Assembly: GCA_937901255.1 (NCBI GenBank)
Contig: CALCHN010000029.1
Location: forward strand, 1-64,000
Direction: 5' to 3'
Length of the DNA stretch: 64,000 bases
Source of the DNA: an uncultured Flavobacteriales bacterium
GTDB lineage: Bacteria; Bacteroidota; Bacteroidia; Flavobacteriales_E; Vicingaceae
The translations under genes were made by a program, and so were the position numbers. The stretch's first letter is position 1, and every line of letters starts with the position of its first letter. The notes below the pieces were generated by a model. That model worked only from the letters and a program-made list of their open reading frames with translations. It ran no database searches and was not told the DNA's origin. Of the stretch, positions 54,660-63,253 are shown one piece after another.

Positions 54660-56581
54660 CTTATTGGGATAACCAACTCAACTACCAAAAATTTAGAAAT
54701 GTTATCACTAATCATACTAATCTTATTAAACAGTTGATGGTTTTAAATGATAAATCTGATAGCATAGATTTTAGTGTTAAGATTGACGCTAAACAACCTT
54801 TATATGTTACTTCTATTCGCTACACAGAAGAAGAGAAAAAAGAAATGTATCAAAAAGCTTTAGCCAATTGGGGAATTTTTACTTACATGACGGATACATT
54901 GGTTTACTCTAACAATCCGCATACACCATTTGGGTATCAGAGTAATGATCCGTTCGGAATGGATGAATGGTCAAATTCACAAGTAGTAAATTTACTAGCA
55001 AGTATAGATAAGAAAGGTAATTGCTTTGCATTAACCTCTTTATTTAAAATATTCTCTGAACGATTAAATAGTGGTGCTGAAATAAATATTGCTCCCGGAC
55101 ACATTTATATCCAACATCAAGACCACATGGGGGATTGGTACAATGTAGAATTGGCAACAGGGTCGCATCCAAGTGATGGTTCTATTCAAACACTAACTTT
55201 TACCTATTTAGAAGGGATTAAAAGCGGTATTGCATTGAGAAGATTAGATTTAAAACAAGATGTAGCTTTATGTCTAATATATCTCGCTAAAAGTTATGAG
55301 CATAAATTTGGCTCGAAAACAGATGATTTTTTGTTAAAATGTGCGGAATTAACTTTAAAATATGATGATAAGAATTTGAACGCTCAGTTATTAAAACATC
55401 AGGTACTAGCTGAACGGGTTGTTAATTATTCAATAGAAAAAGGAATTACGGAAATTAGTAAACTTTCTAAGGATAATGAGATAGCATCTACATATAAAGA
55501 GTTAGAAAAACAGACTTTGTTGTTATATGATTTAGGTTATCACCAAATGCCTATTGAAATGCAAAAGACTATTTTAGCAGGGTTGCAACATAAAAACGGA
55601 GACCAACCTATTATTGTAGAAAACCACACCCCTAATCCATTTACAACAATTGACGTTGCTCCTGAAGATAAAAGATACTCCACGCTTTCAGGAGGTTTGT
55701 TTGAAGAAGTACATCCGATAAGAAAATACGAAACATACAGAAATTTCGTTTTAGATACAGAAGAAAGAAAACTAAGTAAAATGAACTTAAATAGTGAAAA
55801 TGAACTATTGATAGACCCTGTTGCTTTTGCATGGAGTATTGACCCGTTGGCACATGAATTTCCGAGTTGGTCGCCTTATGTCGCTTTTGCAGATAATCCT
55901 ATTATTTATGTTGATCCTAACGGAAAATCTGTTAAACCAGCTACTACTGCTGCAAAACAAGTTTTTTTAACATCAATAGCATCATTAACAAATGGAGATA
56001 GTGAAGCAGCTAAATCTTTGTTTAATCTATCTGAAACTAAAGAATTTTTTGATAACGCATCAAATCAAACTATTTTTTCAACAAATGATTTTGGAGAAAG
56101 GGGGCAAAAAAAGTTTGAAAGAAGATTGAGAAGGTTAGGTTTGACAGATGCTCAAAATGAAGAAGCTAAGGCAATTTTTAAAGTTTTACAATCAGAAGCA
56201 ATTGTTGAGTTAACAGTTATAACAGAGTCAAGTCTTCAAATAGGTAATGATATTAATACTGAAGACCCTGAAAAATCGCTAGTTGAGAATGGTAGTTTGA
56301 GAGCAATACAAAGAAGTGAAAATCCTGCTGAAACTACAGTGGAAGTGATGAAAGAACAAAATATTAAAGGAAGGGCAGGAAAAGGGACTTTTGCCTTTTT
56401 CTCAAATAACCCTCGTAATCCACCTTCTTCGGCAAACTCAAGAAATCTAATAGGAAAACTTATTATTAATTTGTTTGGAGAAACTAGTACAACAGGAAGT
56501 ACAAGCATTACTCAAACAGATATAAATCAAGGGGTTAGAGAAGGGTTAAAGAACTTCAAAGATCAACAAAGTGGAAACTAA
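54620..56581 (+). CDS. Polymorphic-toxin-like protein with repeat-derived start (5'-truncated), unique tip
   Basis: 653 residues. The first 13 residues (MCSYKLTHNGAVH) come from the repeat. Homology to the 49662 protein begins at YWDNQLNYQKFRNV, so its signal peptide and about 70 residues are missing. Trunk residues Cys135 (KGNCFALTSLFKIFSERL), His161 (APGHIYIQH) and Glu177 (YNVE) are kept with the same spacing. The RHS-core end motif AWSIDPLAHEFPSWSPYVAF and NPIIYVDPNGK lies at about 403-435. The last 218 residues are a tip unrelated to that of the paralog, Asn/Ser-rich near the end, of unknown activity. Without a signal peptide it may not be exported; it may be an inactive or donor copy. 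A MORN-type gene follows 12 bp later. Confidence 0.78.
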   Translation: MCSYKLTHNGAVHTYWDNQLNYQKFRNVITNHTNLIKQLMVLNDKSDSIDFSVKIDAKQPLYVTSIRYTEEEKKEMYQKALANWGIFTYMTDTLVYSNNPHTPFGYQSNDPFGMDEWSNSQVVNLLASIDKKGNCFALTSLFKIFSERLNSGAEINIAPGHIYIQHQDHMGDWYNVELATGSHPSDGSIQTLTFTYLEGIKSGIALRRLDLKQDVALCLIYLAKSYEHKFGSKTDDFLLKCAELTLKYDDKNLNAQLLKHQVLAERVVNYSIEKGITEISKLSKDNEIASTYKELEKQTLLLYDLGYHQMPIEMQKTILAGLQHKNGDQPIIVENHTPNPFTTIDVAPEDKRYSTLSGGLFEEVHPIRKYETYRNFVLDTEERKLSKMNLNSENELLIDPVAFAWSIDPLAHEFPSWSPYVAFADNPIIYVDPNGKSVKPATTAAKQVFLTSIASLTNGDSEAAKSLFNLSETKEFFDNASNQTIFSTNDFGERGQKKFERRLRRLGLTDAQNEEAKAIFKVLQSEAIVELTVITESSLQIGNDINTEDPEKSLVENGSLRAIQRSENPAETTVEVMKEQNIKGRAGKGTFAFFSNNPRNPPSSANSRNLIGKLIINLFGETSTTGSTSITQTDINQGVREGLKNFKDQQSGN

Positions 56582-56593
56582 AAGTCGAAATTT

Positions 56594-57142
56594 ATGAAAT
56601 ACTTTATTTTAACCATAACTTTAACTATTTCTATTTTAGCTAATAGCCAAATAATAAGAACTAAAGTTAATCATGGAAAAGGAAATGTAGAAAATATTCC
56701 TCCAACACAAGAACTAGAAATAGATTCATTAGCATTAGAACGAGGAATAAAAAAATTCAAACCTATTATCAACGATACTATTAGAATATCCTTTCCATTA
56801 AAAATTTCTGATGGAAAATGGGTAGCTTATTTTATAGAAGATACTACTAAAATAGCTTTAGAAGTAACATTTAAAAATTCAAAGTTAAATGGAAGTTCTA
56901 TCTATTATTATCTGAATGGTAATATAATGTCAATGAGCCTTTTAAAAAACGATAGACTTCATGGAAAAGGATATTCATTTTATCCTAGTGGTATGATACG
57001 TTCAGCTTCTAATTATGTTGATGGAGAAATAAAAATTTCAATCGATTATAACGAAAATGGGGAAATAGAGAATTGTGTTGAATGGAGTGGGAATGGTCTT
57101 GACCGTAAATCTAAAAAAATAAAAAAGTGTTGCTTAAAGTAA
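56594..57142 (+). CDS. Exported MORN-repeat protein (YwqK-like), candidate immunity
   Basis: 182 residues. Signal peptide YFILTITLTISILANSQ. Three MORN-like units in the second half (KLNGSSIYYYLNGNIMSMSL; DRLHGKGYSFYPSGMIRSAS; NYVDGEIKISIDYNENGEIE). Such YwqK-type MORN proteins are annotated as antitoxins in databases. It starts 12 bp after the 653-residue toxin-like gene, as an immunity gene would. Its first 255 bp are duplicated at 57853-58107 with one mismatch seen. Confidence 0.75.
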   Translation: MKYFILTITLTISILANSQIIRTKVNHGKGNVENIPPTQELEIDSLALERGIKKFKPIINDTIRISFPLKISDGKWVAYFIEDTTKIALEVTFKNSKLNGSSIYYYLNGNIMSMSLLKNDRLHGKGYSFYPSGMIRSASNYVDGEIKISIDYNENGEIENCVEWSGNGLDRKSKKIKKCCLK

Positions 57143-57187
57143 TAAATGTTAAATATACAACATTGTATTTGAGCCTTTTCCTGAAAA

Positions 57188-57832
57188 ATGATTAAACATA
57201 TTAAACTAATATTAGGAAGTCCATTACTTATATTTATACTTTCAACTCCCTTCTTTTCAAATGGTCAGAATACAACCGTTGTTGTCGCAGGAGATACAAT
57301 TATGGTGCATGGATATAATCCTAATAATCAAGATTCAACTATTGTTGAACCAAACGATACAATTATTGTAGTTGGAAATAACCCAAAATATTATTTTAAA
57401 AATAGGTTTCAGCAATGGGAATTAAATTACAAACTTCCTAAAGGGACATACAAATTGTACCGACTTAATGAAAAATACAAGAAAAAGGTTCATACTGTTG
57501 GATATGAGGTTATGGAAAAAGAAATTGCAAAGAAAAAAAAGTATAGGGGGAATCTTTACAGAATAGTAACATTTGGAGACGATAGTTTAAGGACGGGGAC
57601 TTATACTCTATATAGATATAATGTTAAAACAAAAAAAGACGTGTGTTACGGACTGATAAACTATTCTAAAGGAATAAAAGAAGGGATAGCTGTTGAATAT
57701 TATAATGATGGTAAGATTAGAAGTGTAGGAAATTATAAAGATGGAAAAGAAGATGGTTCTTGGTTCTTTTTTGGTAACAATCCATTTGAAGTAACAGAGG
57801 TTAAATATGATAATGGGAAAAGGTTAGAATAA
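57188..57832 (+). CDS. Exported MORN-repeat protein, candidate immunity
   Basis: 214 residues. Signal peptide with hydrophobic core LILGSPLLIFILSTPFFSNG. A Val/Thr/Asp-rich N-terminal part contains two similar strands (VVVAGDTIMVHGYNPNN; VEPNDTIIVVGNNPKYY). C-terminal MORN units follow (GIKEGIAVEYYNDGKIRSVG; NYKDGKEDGSWFFFGNNPFE). It differs from the preceding MORN gene but has the same general shape. It is probably co-transcribed and may be a second immunity protein or one acquired with another tip. Confidence 0.72.
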   Translation: MIKHIKLILGSPLLIFILSTPFFSNGQNTTVVVAGDTIMVHGYNPNNQDSTIVEPNDTIIVVGNNPKYYFKNRFQQWELNYKLPKGTYKLYRLNEKYKKKVHTVGYEVMEKEIAKKKKYRGNLYRIVTFGDDSLRTGTYTLYRYNVKTKKDVCYGLINYSKGIKEGIAVEYYNDGKIRSVGNYKDGKEDGSWFFFGNNPFEVTEVKYDNGKRLE

Positions 57833-57852
57833 TCCATTAAAAGCTAAGACCT

Positions 57853-58140
57853 ATGAAATACTTTATTTTAACCATAACTTTAATTATTTCTATTTTAGCT
57901 AATAGCCAAATAATAAGAACTAAAGTTAATCATGGAAAAGGAAATGTAGAAAATATTCCTCCAACACAAGAACTAGAAATAGATTCATTAGCATTAGAAC
58001 GAGGAATAAAAAAATTCAAACCTATTATCAACGATACTATTAGAATATCCTTTCCATTAAAAATTTCTGATGGAAAATGGGTAGCTTATTTTATAGAAGA
58101 TACTACCCCACACAGTCGCTCGGCTGTGCCGAGTGATTAA
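57853..58140 (+). pseudogene. Truncated duplicate of the MORN gene, cut by repeat copy B
   Basis: The first 85 codons are the same as those of the gene at 56594 except Thr to Ile (TLTISIL to TLIISIL). At 58107 the sequence switches into the 154-bp repeat and the frame ends after PHSRSAVPSD. All MORN units are lost, so the product should be non-functional. This records a duplication followed by insertion or recombination at the repeat. Confidence 0.88.
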
Positions 58141-58261
58141 TATTATTATTGTTTTTAACAAATACTATAAAGAAAAATAAAAAAAATGGCACATGGTAAA
58201 GTTGGAGTTAGTAAAGACAAAATGTGTAGCTACAAGCATACACATAACGGTGCGGTGCACA
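58108..58261. repeat. 154-bp perfect direct repeat, copy B (right edge of island)
   Basis: Identical to 52991-53144. It ends 6 bp before the stop codon of the minus-strand ECF sigma gene, so it marks the exact junction between island and conserved chromosome. Its left end interrupts the duplicated MORN gene. Confidence 0.97.
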
Positions 58262-58267
58262 CTATCC

Positions 58268-58876
58268 TCAAAACCTATCTTTCTTATTTAGCAGTAAATT
58301 GTAAAGCATTTCTCTAGCTCTGAATAATTGAGCTTTTACAGTTCCTAAAGGAAGTTCTGTTGCTTCAGCAATTTCATCGTAAGATAATTCTCTAAAATAA
58401 CGTAAAACAATCAATTGTTTGTAGCGTGGTTTTAAATGATCTACCATTTCACGCATAATTCTAATCTTTTGCTTACGCATAAATTTTTCTTCCGGATTTA
58501 AGTTGTTTTCCTTAATATCGAAAGTAGAATTATTGCCTTCACCATCTTCAAAACCTTTGTCTATAGAAAAGGTTATCATCTTCTTTTTACGGATAAAATC
58601 GATACAATTATTGGTAGCAATTTTAAACAACCAAGTGCTAAACGCATAATCGGGAGTATATTGGTGCAAACGATTAAATGCTTTACCAAAAGCTTCAATG
58701 GTTAAATCATCAGCATCATCTTGGTTCTTAACCATTTTAAGCATCATATAAAAAATAGAATCCTTGTACTTTTCTAATAGAATTGCATAAGCTTTTTCAT
58801 CCTGATGGTCTCTTGCTTTCACAACTAATTCGTAATCTATTTGAGCTTTGGGAGATAAATTTTGACCTAATTCCAT
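58268..58876 (-). CDS. ECF-type RNA polymerase sigma factor (RpoE-like)
   Basis: 202 residues. Sigma region 2 at about 28-95 (YKDSIFYMMLKMVKNQDDAD; AFSTWLFKIATNNCIDFIRK). Region 4 at about 138-195 with helix-turn-helix (LRYFRELSYDEIAEATELPL, then GTVKAQLFRAREML). No anti-sigma gene is adjacent. It overlaps the end of the upstream glycosyltransferase gene by 10 bp, so they are co-transcribed. Its stop is 6 bp from the accessory repeat, so any downstream operon partner may have been displaced. Confidence 0.93.
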   Translation of the reverse strand: MELGQNLSPKAQIDYELVVKARDHQDEKAYAILLEKYKDSIFYMMLKMVKNQDDADDLTIEAFGKAFNRLHQYTPDYAFSTWLFKIATNNCIDFIRKKKMITFSIDKGFEDGEGNNSTFDIKENNLNPEEKFMRKQKIRIMREMVDHLKPRYKQLIVLRYFRELSYDEIAEATELPLGTVKAQLFRAREMLYNLLLNKKDRF

Positions 58877-60018
58877 TGGGTTCTCTTTTTTATAAAATTT
58901 GAAATTACTAAAATTGGATTAAAAAACATAAAAAACAATTCAAAAATTGGTGTAAAAATGATAATGTCTTTATTTCCCAATTGCTTAGTAGAAAACCTAA
59001 AGATAAGCATTTGAATAATATATTTCAATACAAATAACCCAACTATTAGATGAATATGGGGGATTTTAAAGACCAATAAAAAAAATAAGCCTACAAAAAT
59101 TAAATTGGAAAACATAAAAGTTCCCAACAGCAATTGGTGCTTTAATTTATAGTGTGTTCCACTTAAAAAATGTCGTTGTTTTTGGCGTATCCACTTATCA
59201 AAAGTAGTTTTTGGTTTAGAAATAGTATGGGCAGCAGCATTCAAAACAACTTGTGTATTGTTGTGGTTGGCAACTTCATTTACAAACAAATCATCATCAC
59301 CAGAAATAATATGATGGTGAGAAGCAAATCCTTTATTGTTAAAAAACACATCGGTATGGTAACTTAAATTTCTTCCAACGCCCATATATGGAAGTTTACG
59401 TAAAGCAAAAGAAGTATATTGAATTGCCGTATAAAAAGTTTCGAACCGTATTAATTTGTTTAACAAACTTGGTTGTTGTTCGTAATTGCCAATGCCTAAA
59501 ATTATTTTCTTTTGAGGATTTTTGTAAGCTGTCATTAAGCTTATCCATTGATTTGAAGTGGGTTTGCAGTCTGCATCGGTAAGCAACACTATTTCATTTT
59601 TTGCTGCTTTTATTCCTAAAGTTAGGGCAAATTTTTTATTGCCATAAAAACGGTCATTATCAGGAACTGTAACAATTTTAAGGTTGTTGTTTTGCAACGA
59701 AAATGCTTTTAATACATCTTGTGTGTCATCTAAAGAGTTATCATTAACAACAATAACTTCAAAATCGGGATAATCTTGAGCTAAAATAATTGGTAAAAAC
59801 TCTAACAAATTTTCTCTTTCGTTTTTGGCACAAACTATTACAGAAACAGGTGCAGCTTGTAGCTGGACAGTAGGCTGTTTGTAAAAAGCAATTTTAGCAA
59901 AAAAGTAGAGGTTATAAAATACCTGAATAAAAAAAGCTAAGATAAATGTTATGATTAACCAATCCCAAATAGAGTGGGGAGGAAGGAAAGAAAAAATGTC
60001 TTTTAGCAAATCTTGCAT
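58867..60018 (-). CDS. Membrane glycosyltransferase, family 2
   Basis: 383 residues. An N-terminal membrane helix (WLIITFILAFFIQVFYNLYF), a GT-A domain with VSVIVCAKNERENLLEFLP, the DNSLDDT motif, the DxD-like LLTDADCKP (Asp-Ala-Asp) and the acceptor motif SGDDDLFVNE. A QxxRW-like KWIRQKQRHF is followed by two or three C-terminal helices. This is the layout of processive or lipid-directed GT2 enzymes. Donor and acceptor are unknown; it acts at the inner membrane. First gene of an operon with the ECF sigma factor (10-bp overlap). Confidence 0.9.
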   Translation of the reverse strand: MQDLLKDIFSFLPPHSIWDWLIITFILAFFIQVFYNLYFFAKIAFYKQPTVQLQAAPVSVIVCAKNERENLLEFLPIILAQDYPDFEVIVVNDNSLDDTQDVLKAFSLQNNNLKIVTVPDNDRFYGNKKFALTLGIKAAKNEIVLLTDADCKPTSNQWISLMTAYKNPQKKIILGIGNYEQQPSLLNKLIRFETFYTAIQYTSFALRKLPYMGVGRNLSYHTDVFFNNKGFASHHHIISGDDDLFVNEVANHNNTQVVLNAAAHTISKPKTTFDKWIRQKQRHFLSGTHYKLKHQLLLGTFMFSNLIFVGLFFLLVFKIPHIHLIVGLFVLKYIIQMLIFRFSTKQLGNKDIIIFTPIFELFFMFFNPILVISNFIKKRTQWN

Positions 60019-60344
60019 TATAAATATAATTCAATGTCAAAAATAAAGAGCGATGTCCGTACTAAATAATTATCTTTGGCGAAGTTTTTAGACATGCATC
60101 GTTAATAAGTTTAATATTTAATAATGAAGGCACTTTCCCCCTCTTTTTAAAGAGAGGGGGGAGAAGTTATCGCAAGATAACTTTGGGGTGAGTCAAAAAA
60201 AAAGAGTAAGAAAAAAACAAAAGCTACACTTCTATTTCAAGCATTTGCTTGGAATATGTTCTTAAAATAAAGAAGTTTACTAGGTGAGTTGAACACAAAT
60301 TTTCTTAAATATGAACAACAATTAAAAGATAATAGCAACTATAA
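60019..60344. other. Divergent intergenic region with palindromic repeat
   Basis: 326 bp without a gene. At about 60129-60190 there is CCCCCTCTTTTTAAAGAGAG followed by GGGGG, then AGTTATC-GCAA-GATAACT hairpin sequence, of the palindromic repeat family also seen in icmF. Promoters for the glycosyltransferase (minus) and tgt (plus) must lie here; I see no clear consensus. Confidence 0.6.
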
Positions 60345-61475
60345 ATGAAATTTAAATTAGAAAAGAAAGATCCGCAATCAAAAGCGAGAGCAGGAGAGAT
60401 TACTACCGACCATGGAATTATAAAAACACCTATTTTTATGCCTGTGGGAACAGCTGCAACCGTAAAAGGGGTTCATCAACATGAATTAGAAAACGACATT
60501 AATGCACAAATAATTTTAGGAAACACCTATCATTTATATTTAAGACCAAAATTAGATGTTATTGGAAAGGCAGGTGGTTTACATAAATTTATGAATTGGG
60601 ATAAACCAATTCTTACCGATAGTGGCGGATATCAAGTATATTCGTTGTCAGGACGAAGAAAAATAAAAGAAGAAGGAGCAACCTTTTCTTCTCATATTGA
60701 TGGTTCCAAGCATTTGTTTACGCCTGAAAATGTAATGGATATACAACGAACCATTGGAGCGGATATTATTATGGCTTTTGATGAATGTACACCTTATCCG
60801 TGCGATTATAAATATGCCAAAAACTCTATGCACATGACGCACCGTTGGCTTAAACGTTGTTGCGAAAGATTTGATGAAACAGAAGGGTTGTATGGTTATA
60901 GTCAAACACTTTTCCCAATAGTTCAGGGGAGTGTTTACAAAGATTTAAGAAAGCAATCAGCCGAAAAAATTGCTTCTTTTGAAAGAGAAGGAAATGCCAT
61001 TGGTGGACTTTCTGTTGGAGAGCCCGATGATGAAATGTACGAAATGTGCGAAATTGTAACGAATATTCTTCCCGAAGATAAACCTCGTTATTTAATGGGC
61101 GTTGGTACACCAATAAATTTGTTGGAAAATATTGCTTTAGGAATAGACATGTTTGATTGTGTGATGCCTACCAGAAATGCTCGTAACGGAATGTTATTTA
61201 CGCAAAATGGCTTTATCAACATCAAAAACAAAAAGTGGGAAGCAGATTTTTCGCCAATAGATGCTGATGGAACAAGTTATGTAGATACTTTTTACTCAAA
61301 AGCGTATCTTCGTCATTTAATTATTTCTAAAGAAATATTAGGAGCTCAAATTGCTACCTTACATAACTTAAGTTTTTATCTTTGGTTAGTAAATGAAGCA
61401 AGGGAACATATTTTGTTAGGAGATTTTACAACATGGAAAAATAAAATGGTAAAACAATTGGCAACTAGGTTATAG
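60345..61475 (+). CDS. tgt: tRNA-guanine (queuine) transglycosylase lacking the zinc-site cysteines
   Basis: 376 residues, full length. Catalytic base Asp in ILTDSGGYQVYSL, substrate motif GGLSVGEP, and nucleophile Asp in IDMFDCVMPTRNARNG. It exchanges guanine-34 for preQ1 in queuosine tRNAs. Where bacterial Tgt usually has CxCxxC before YSRAYLRHL, this protein reads FSPIDADGTSYVDTFYSKAY, so those cysteines are missing, though the downstream His (ATLHNLSF) is kept. I believe this is shared by other Bacteroidota. It lies 5 bp before the LptF/G gene. Confidence 0.94.
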   Translation: MKFKLEKKDPQSKARAGEITTDHGIIKTPIFMPVGTAATVKGVHQHELENDINAQIILGNTYHLYLRPKLDVIGKAGGLHKFMNWDKPILTDSGGYQVYSLSGRRKIKEEGATFSSHIDGSKHLFTPENVMDIQRTIGADIIMAFDECTPYPCDYKYAKNSMHMTHRWLKRCCERFDETEGLYGYSQTLFPIVQGSVYKDLRKQSAEKIASFEREGNAIGGLSVGEPDDEMYEMCEIVTNILPEDKPRYLMGVGTPINLLENIALGIDMFDCVMPTRNARNGMLFTQNGFINIKNKKWEADFSPIDADGTSYVDTFYSKAYLRHLIISKEILGAQIATLHNLSFYLWLVNEAREHILLGDFTTWKNKMVKQLATRL

Positions 61476-61480
61476 TTTAA

Positions 61481-62560
61481 ATGAAGATTATTGACGCATA
61501 TATTATTAAAAAGTTTTTAGGAACGTTTGCCTTTACCATACTTCTTATTATTCCTATTATCATCATATTTGATTTATCGGAAAACCTACAAACTTTTATT
61601 GAGCGAAAAGCTTCTGTGTCAGCAATATTCTTAGATTATTACCTCAATTTCGTACCGTTTTTAATTAATCAGTTAAGTCCTATTTTTATTTTTATTACGG
61701 TAATTTTCTTTACTTCTAAAATGGCGAGTAACTCAGAAATTGTTGCCATACTTGCCGGTGGAGTAAGTTTTAGAAGATTGTTGAGACCTTATTTAATATC
61801 GGCAACCCTACTTACTATCATTTCTTTTTACCTTAACAATTTTGTTATTCCTGAAGCCAATAAAGAAAGAATTGCTTTTGAAGAAGTGTATAGAAAAAAT
61901 AAGTTTAGAAATGTAGATAGAGATATTCACATGCAAATAGATAAAGAAACCTTTATTTATATGTCGAGCTATAATGCAGATATAGATATGGGAATAGATT
62001 TTTCTATTGAAAATTTTAATGAAGAAGGAGAATTAACTTACAAACTAATTGCAGACAATGTAATTTGGGATACCATTACTCATAAATGGCACATTGGCAA
62101 TTACTACGAAAGACATATAAATGGCTTAGATGAAGTGGTAAATACAGGTGCTTATAAAGATACAACACTTAACTTAAAACCTGAAGAGTTTAAAAGAAGA
62201 AAAAGCTTTGTTCAAACAATGGGCTATCAAGAATTAAACGATTTTATAGATGAAGCTGTTTTTAAAGGTTCAGAAAAAATTACTCGTTATTTGGTAGAGC
62301 GACAAACAAGGTTTGCTTATCCTTTTGCTACATTTATTTTAACGGTAATAGGGGTTTCTATGTCGAGCAGAAAAGTTAGAGGAGGAATAGGTTTACATAT
62401 AGGATTGGGTTTATTGATAAGTGCTTCTTATATTTTATTTATGCAAATATTTACATCGTTTGCCCTTACCTCTGGGGCTTCTGTTTTGGTAGCCGTATGG
62501 ACACCTAATGTGTTGTACGGATTATTAGCCTTGTATCTTTTAAAAATTGCTCCTAAATAG
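61481..62560 (+). CDS. LPS export permease, LptF/LptG (YjgP/YjgQ) family
   Basis: 359 residues. Six membrane helices, three at each end (AFTILLIIPIIIIFDLSENL; FIFITVIFFTSKMASNSEIV; and the C-terminal set from about 270), around a periplasmic beta-jellyroll domain (about 120-260). The SEIVAILAGGVSFRRLLRPY stretch is the family coupling helix. It would work with LptB2 to pull lipopolysaccharide from the inner membrane. Whether it is the F or G subunit is not decided. Operon with tgt, an arrangement common in Bacteroidota. Confidence 0.92.
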   Translation: MKIIDAYIIKKFLGTFAFTILLIIPIIIIFDLSENLQTFIERKASVSAIFLDYYLNFVPFLINQLSPIFIFITVIFFTSKMASNSEIVAILAGGVSFRRLLRPYLISATLLTIISFYLNNFVIPEANKERIAFEEVYRKNKFRNVDRDIHMQIDKETFIYMSSYNADIDMGIDFSIENFNEEGELTYKLIADNVIWDTITHKWHIGNYYERHINGLDEVVNTGAYKDTTLNLKPEEFKRRKSFVQTMGYQELNDFIDEAVFKGSEKITRYLVERQTRFAYPFATFILTVIGVSMSSRKVRGGIGLHIGLGLLISASYILFMQIFTSFALTSGASVLVAVWTPNVLYGLLALYLLKIAPK

Positions 62561-62620
62561 CTATGTTACAAGTAATAATTATCTGGTTATAACCAACTTT
62601 TTTTGGTAATTGCATAGTAG

Positions 62621-63253
62621 TTATAAAGTTAGCTGAGCATCTAAATTAGTTGCAACTAAATTAACAGAATAAGGAAATTTATAATTATCAATTTCATCAC
62701 CTTTTAGCCAATTGATTTCATCTTCTGGATTTAGTATTACAGGCATTCTTTTTTTTCGGTGTATTTCAGCCATAAGCTCATTAGCCTCCGTTGTTATTAT
62801 TGCATAAGAGTTTATAATTTCTCCTGTATCTTCATTTATCCATTGGTCATAAATTCCGGCATAAGCATAGAGTTCATCATTAGGTAAACTAATTAAATAT
62901 TTCTGCTTGTTTTTACCTTTATTGTCTAACCATTTCCATTCATAAAATCCATCTGCAATAATTAAACATCTATTTTTTATGTTGTGCTTAAATGATGCTT
63001 TTTCTTTTATGGTTTCTATACGAGCATTAAGCGTGTATTGTCTTATATCTATATTGTTACTCCATTTGGGTATTAAGCCCCAATTAAATAGTTGTACTTT
63101 ACTGGTGTTGGTATTGGTAATTATTGGAGTTTTAGGGTAGGAAAAGCCGTTAAACTCTGTTTGACTTTCAAACAATGTTATATTTTCTACTGTGGCATTA
63201 AAACGCTTTTCTACTGTTTGGGCTTTTTTACTTTGTTTAGAGTGAAAACACAT
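62621..63253 (-). CDS. SRAP/HMCES-type abasic-site protein (SOS response-associated)
   Basis: 210 residues. Catalytic Cys2 directly after Met (MCFHSKQSKKAQTVEKRF), Asn in LNARIETIKEKASF, Glu in DGFYEWKWLD, and His in EIHRKKRMPVIL: the full active set of the YedK/HMCES family, which crosslinks covalently to abasic sites in single-stranded DNA. The start ATG overlaps the stop of umuC by one base (TAATG), so the two are translationally coupled; both belong to damage tolerance. Confidence 0.93.
   Translation of the reverse strand: MCFHSKQSKKAQTVEKRFNATVENITLFESQTEFNGFSYPKTPIITNTNTSKVQLFNWGLIPKWSNNIDIRQYTLNARIETIKEKASFKHNIKNRCLIIADGFYEWKWLDNKGKNKQKYLISLPNDELYAYAGIYDQWINEDTGEIINSYAIITTEANELMAEIHRKKRMPVILNPEDEINWLKGDEIDNYKFPYSVNLVATNLDAQLTL

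Noticed and set aside
49662..56581. T9SS sorting domain at the C-terminus of the toxin-like proteins
   Set aside because: Neither tip shows the YPNP and GxYxx beta-strand pattern of type A domains seen elsewhere in the window.
62585..62594. GGTTATAACC palindrome after the LptF/G gene
   Set aside because: Ten bases only, no loop or T run; too short to call a terminator or operator.
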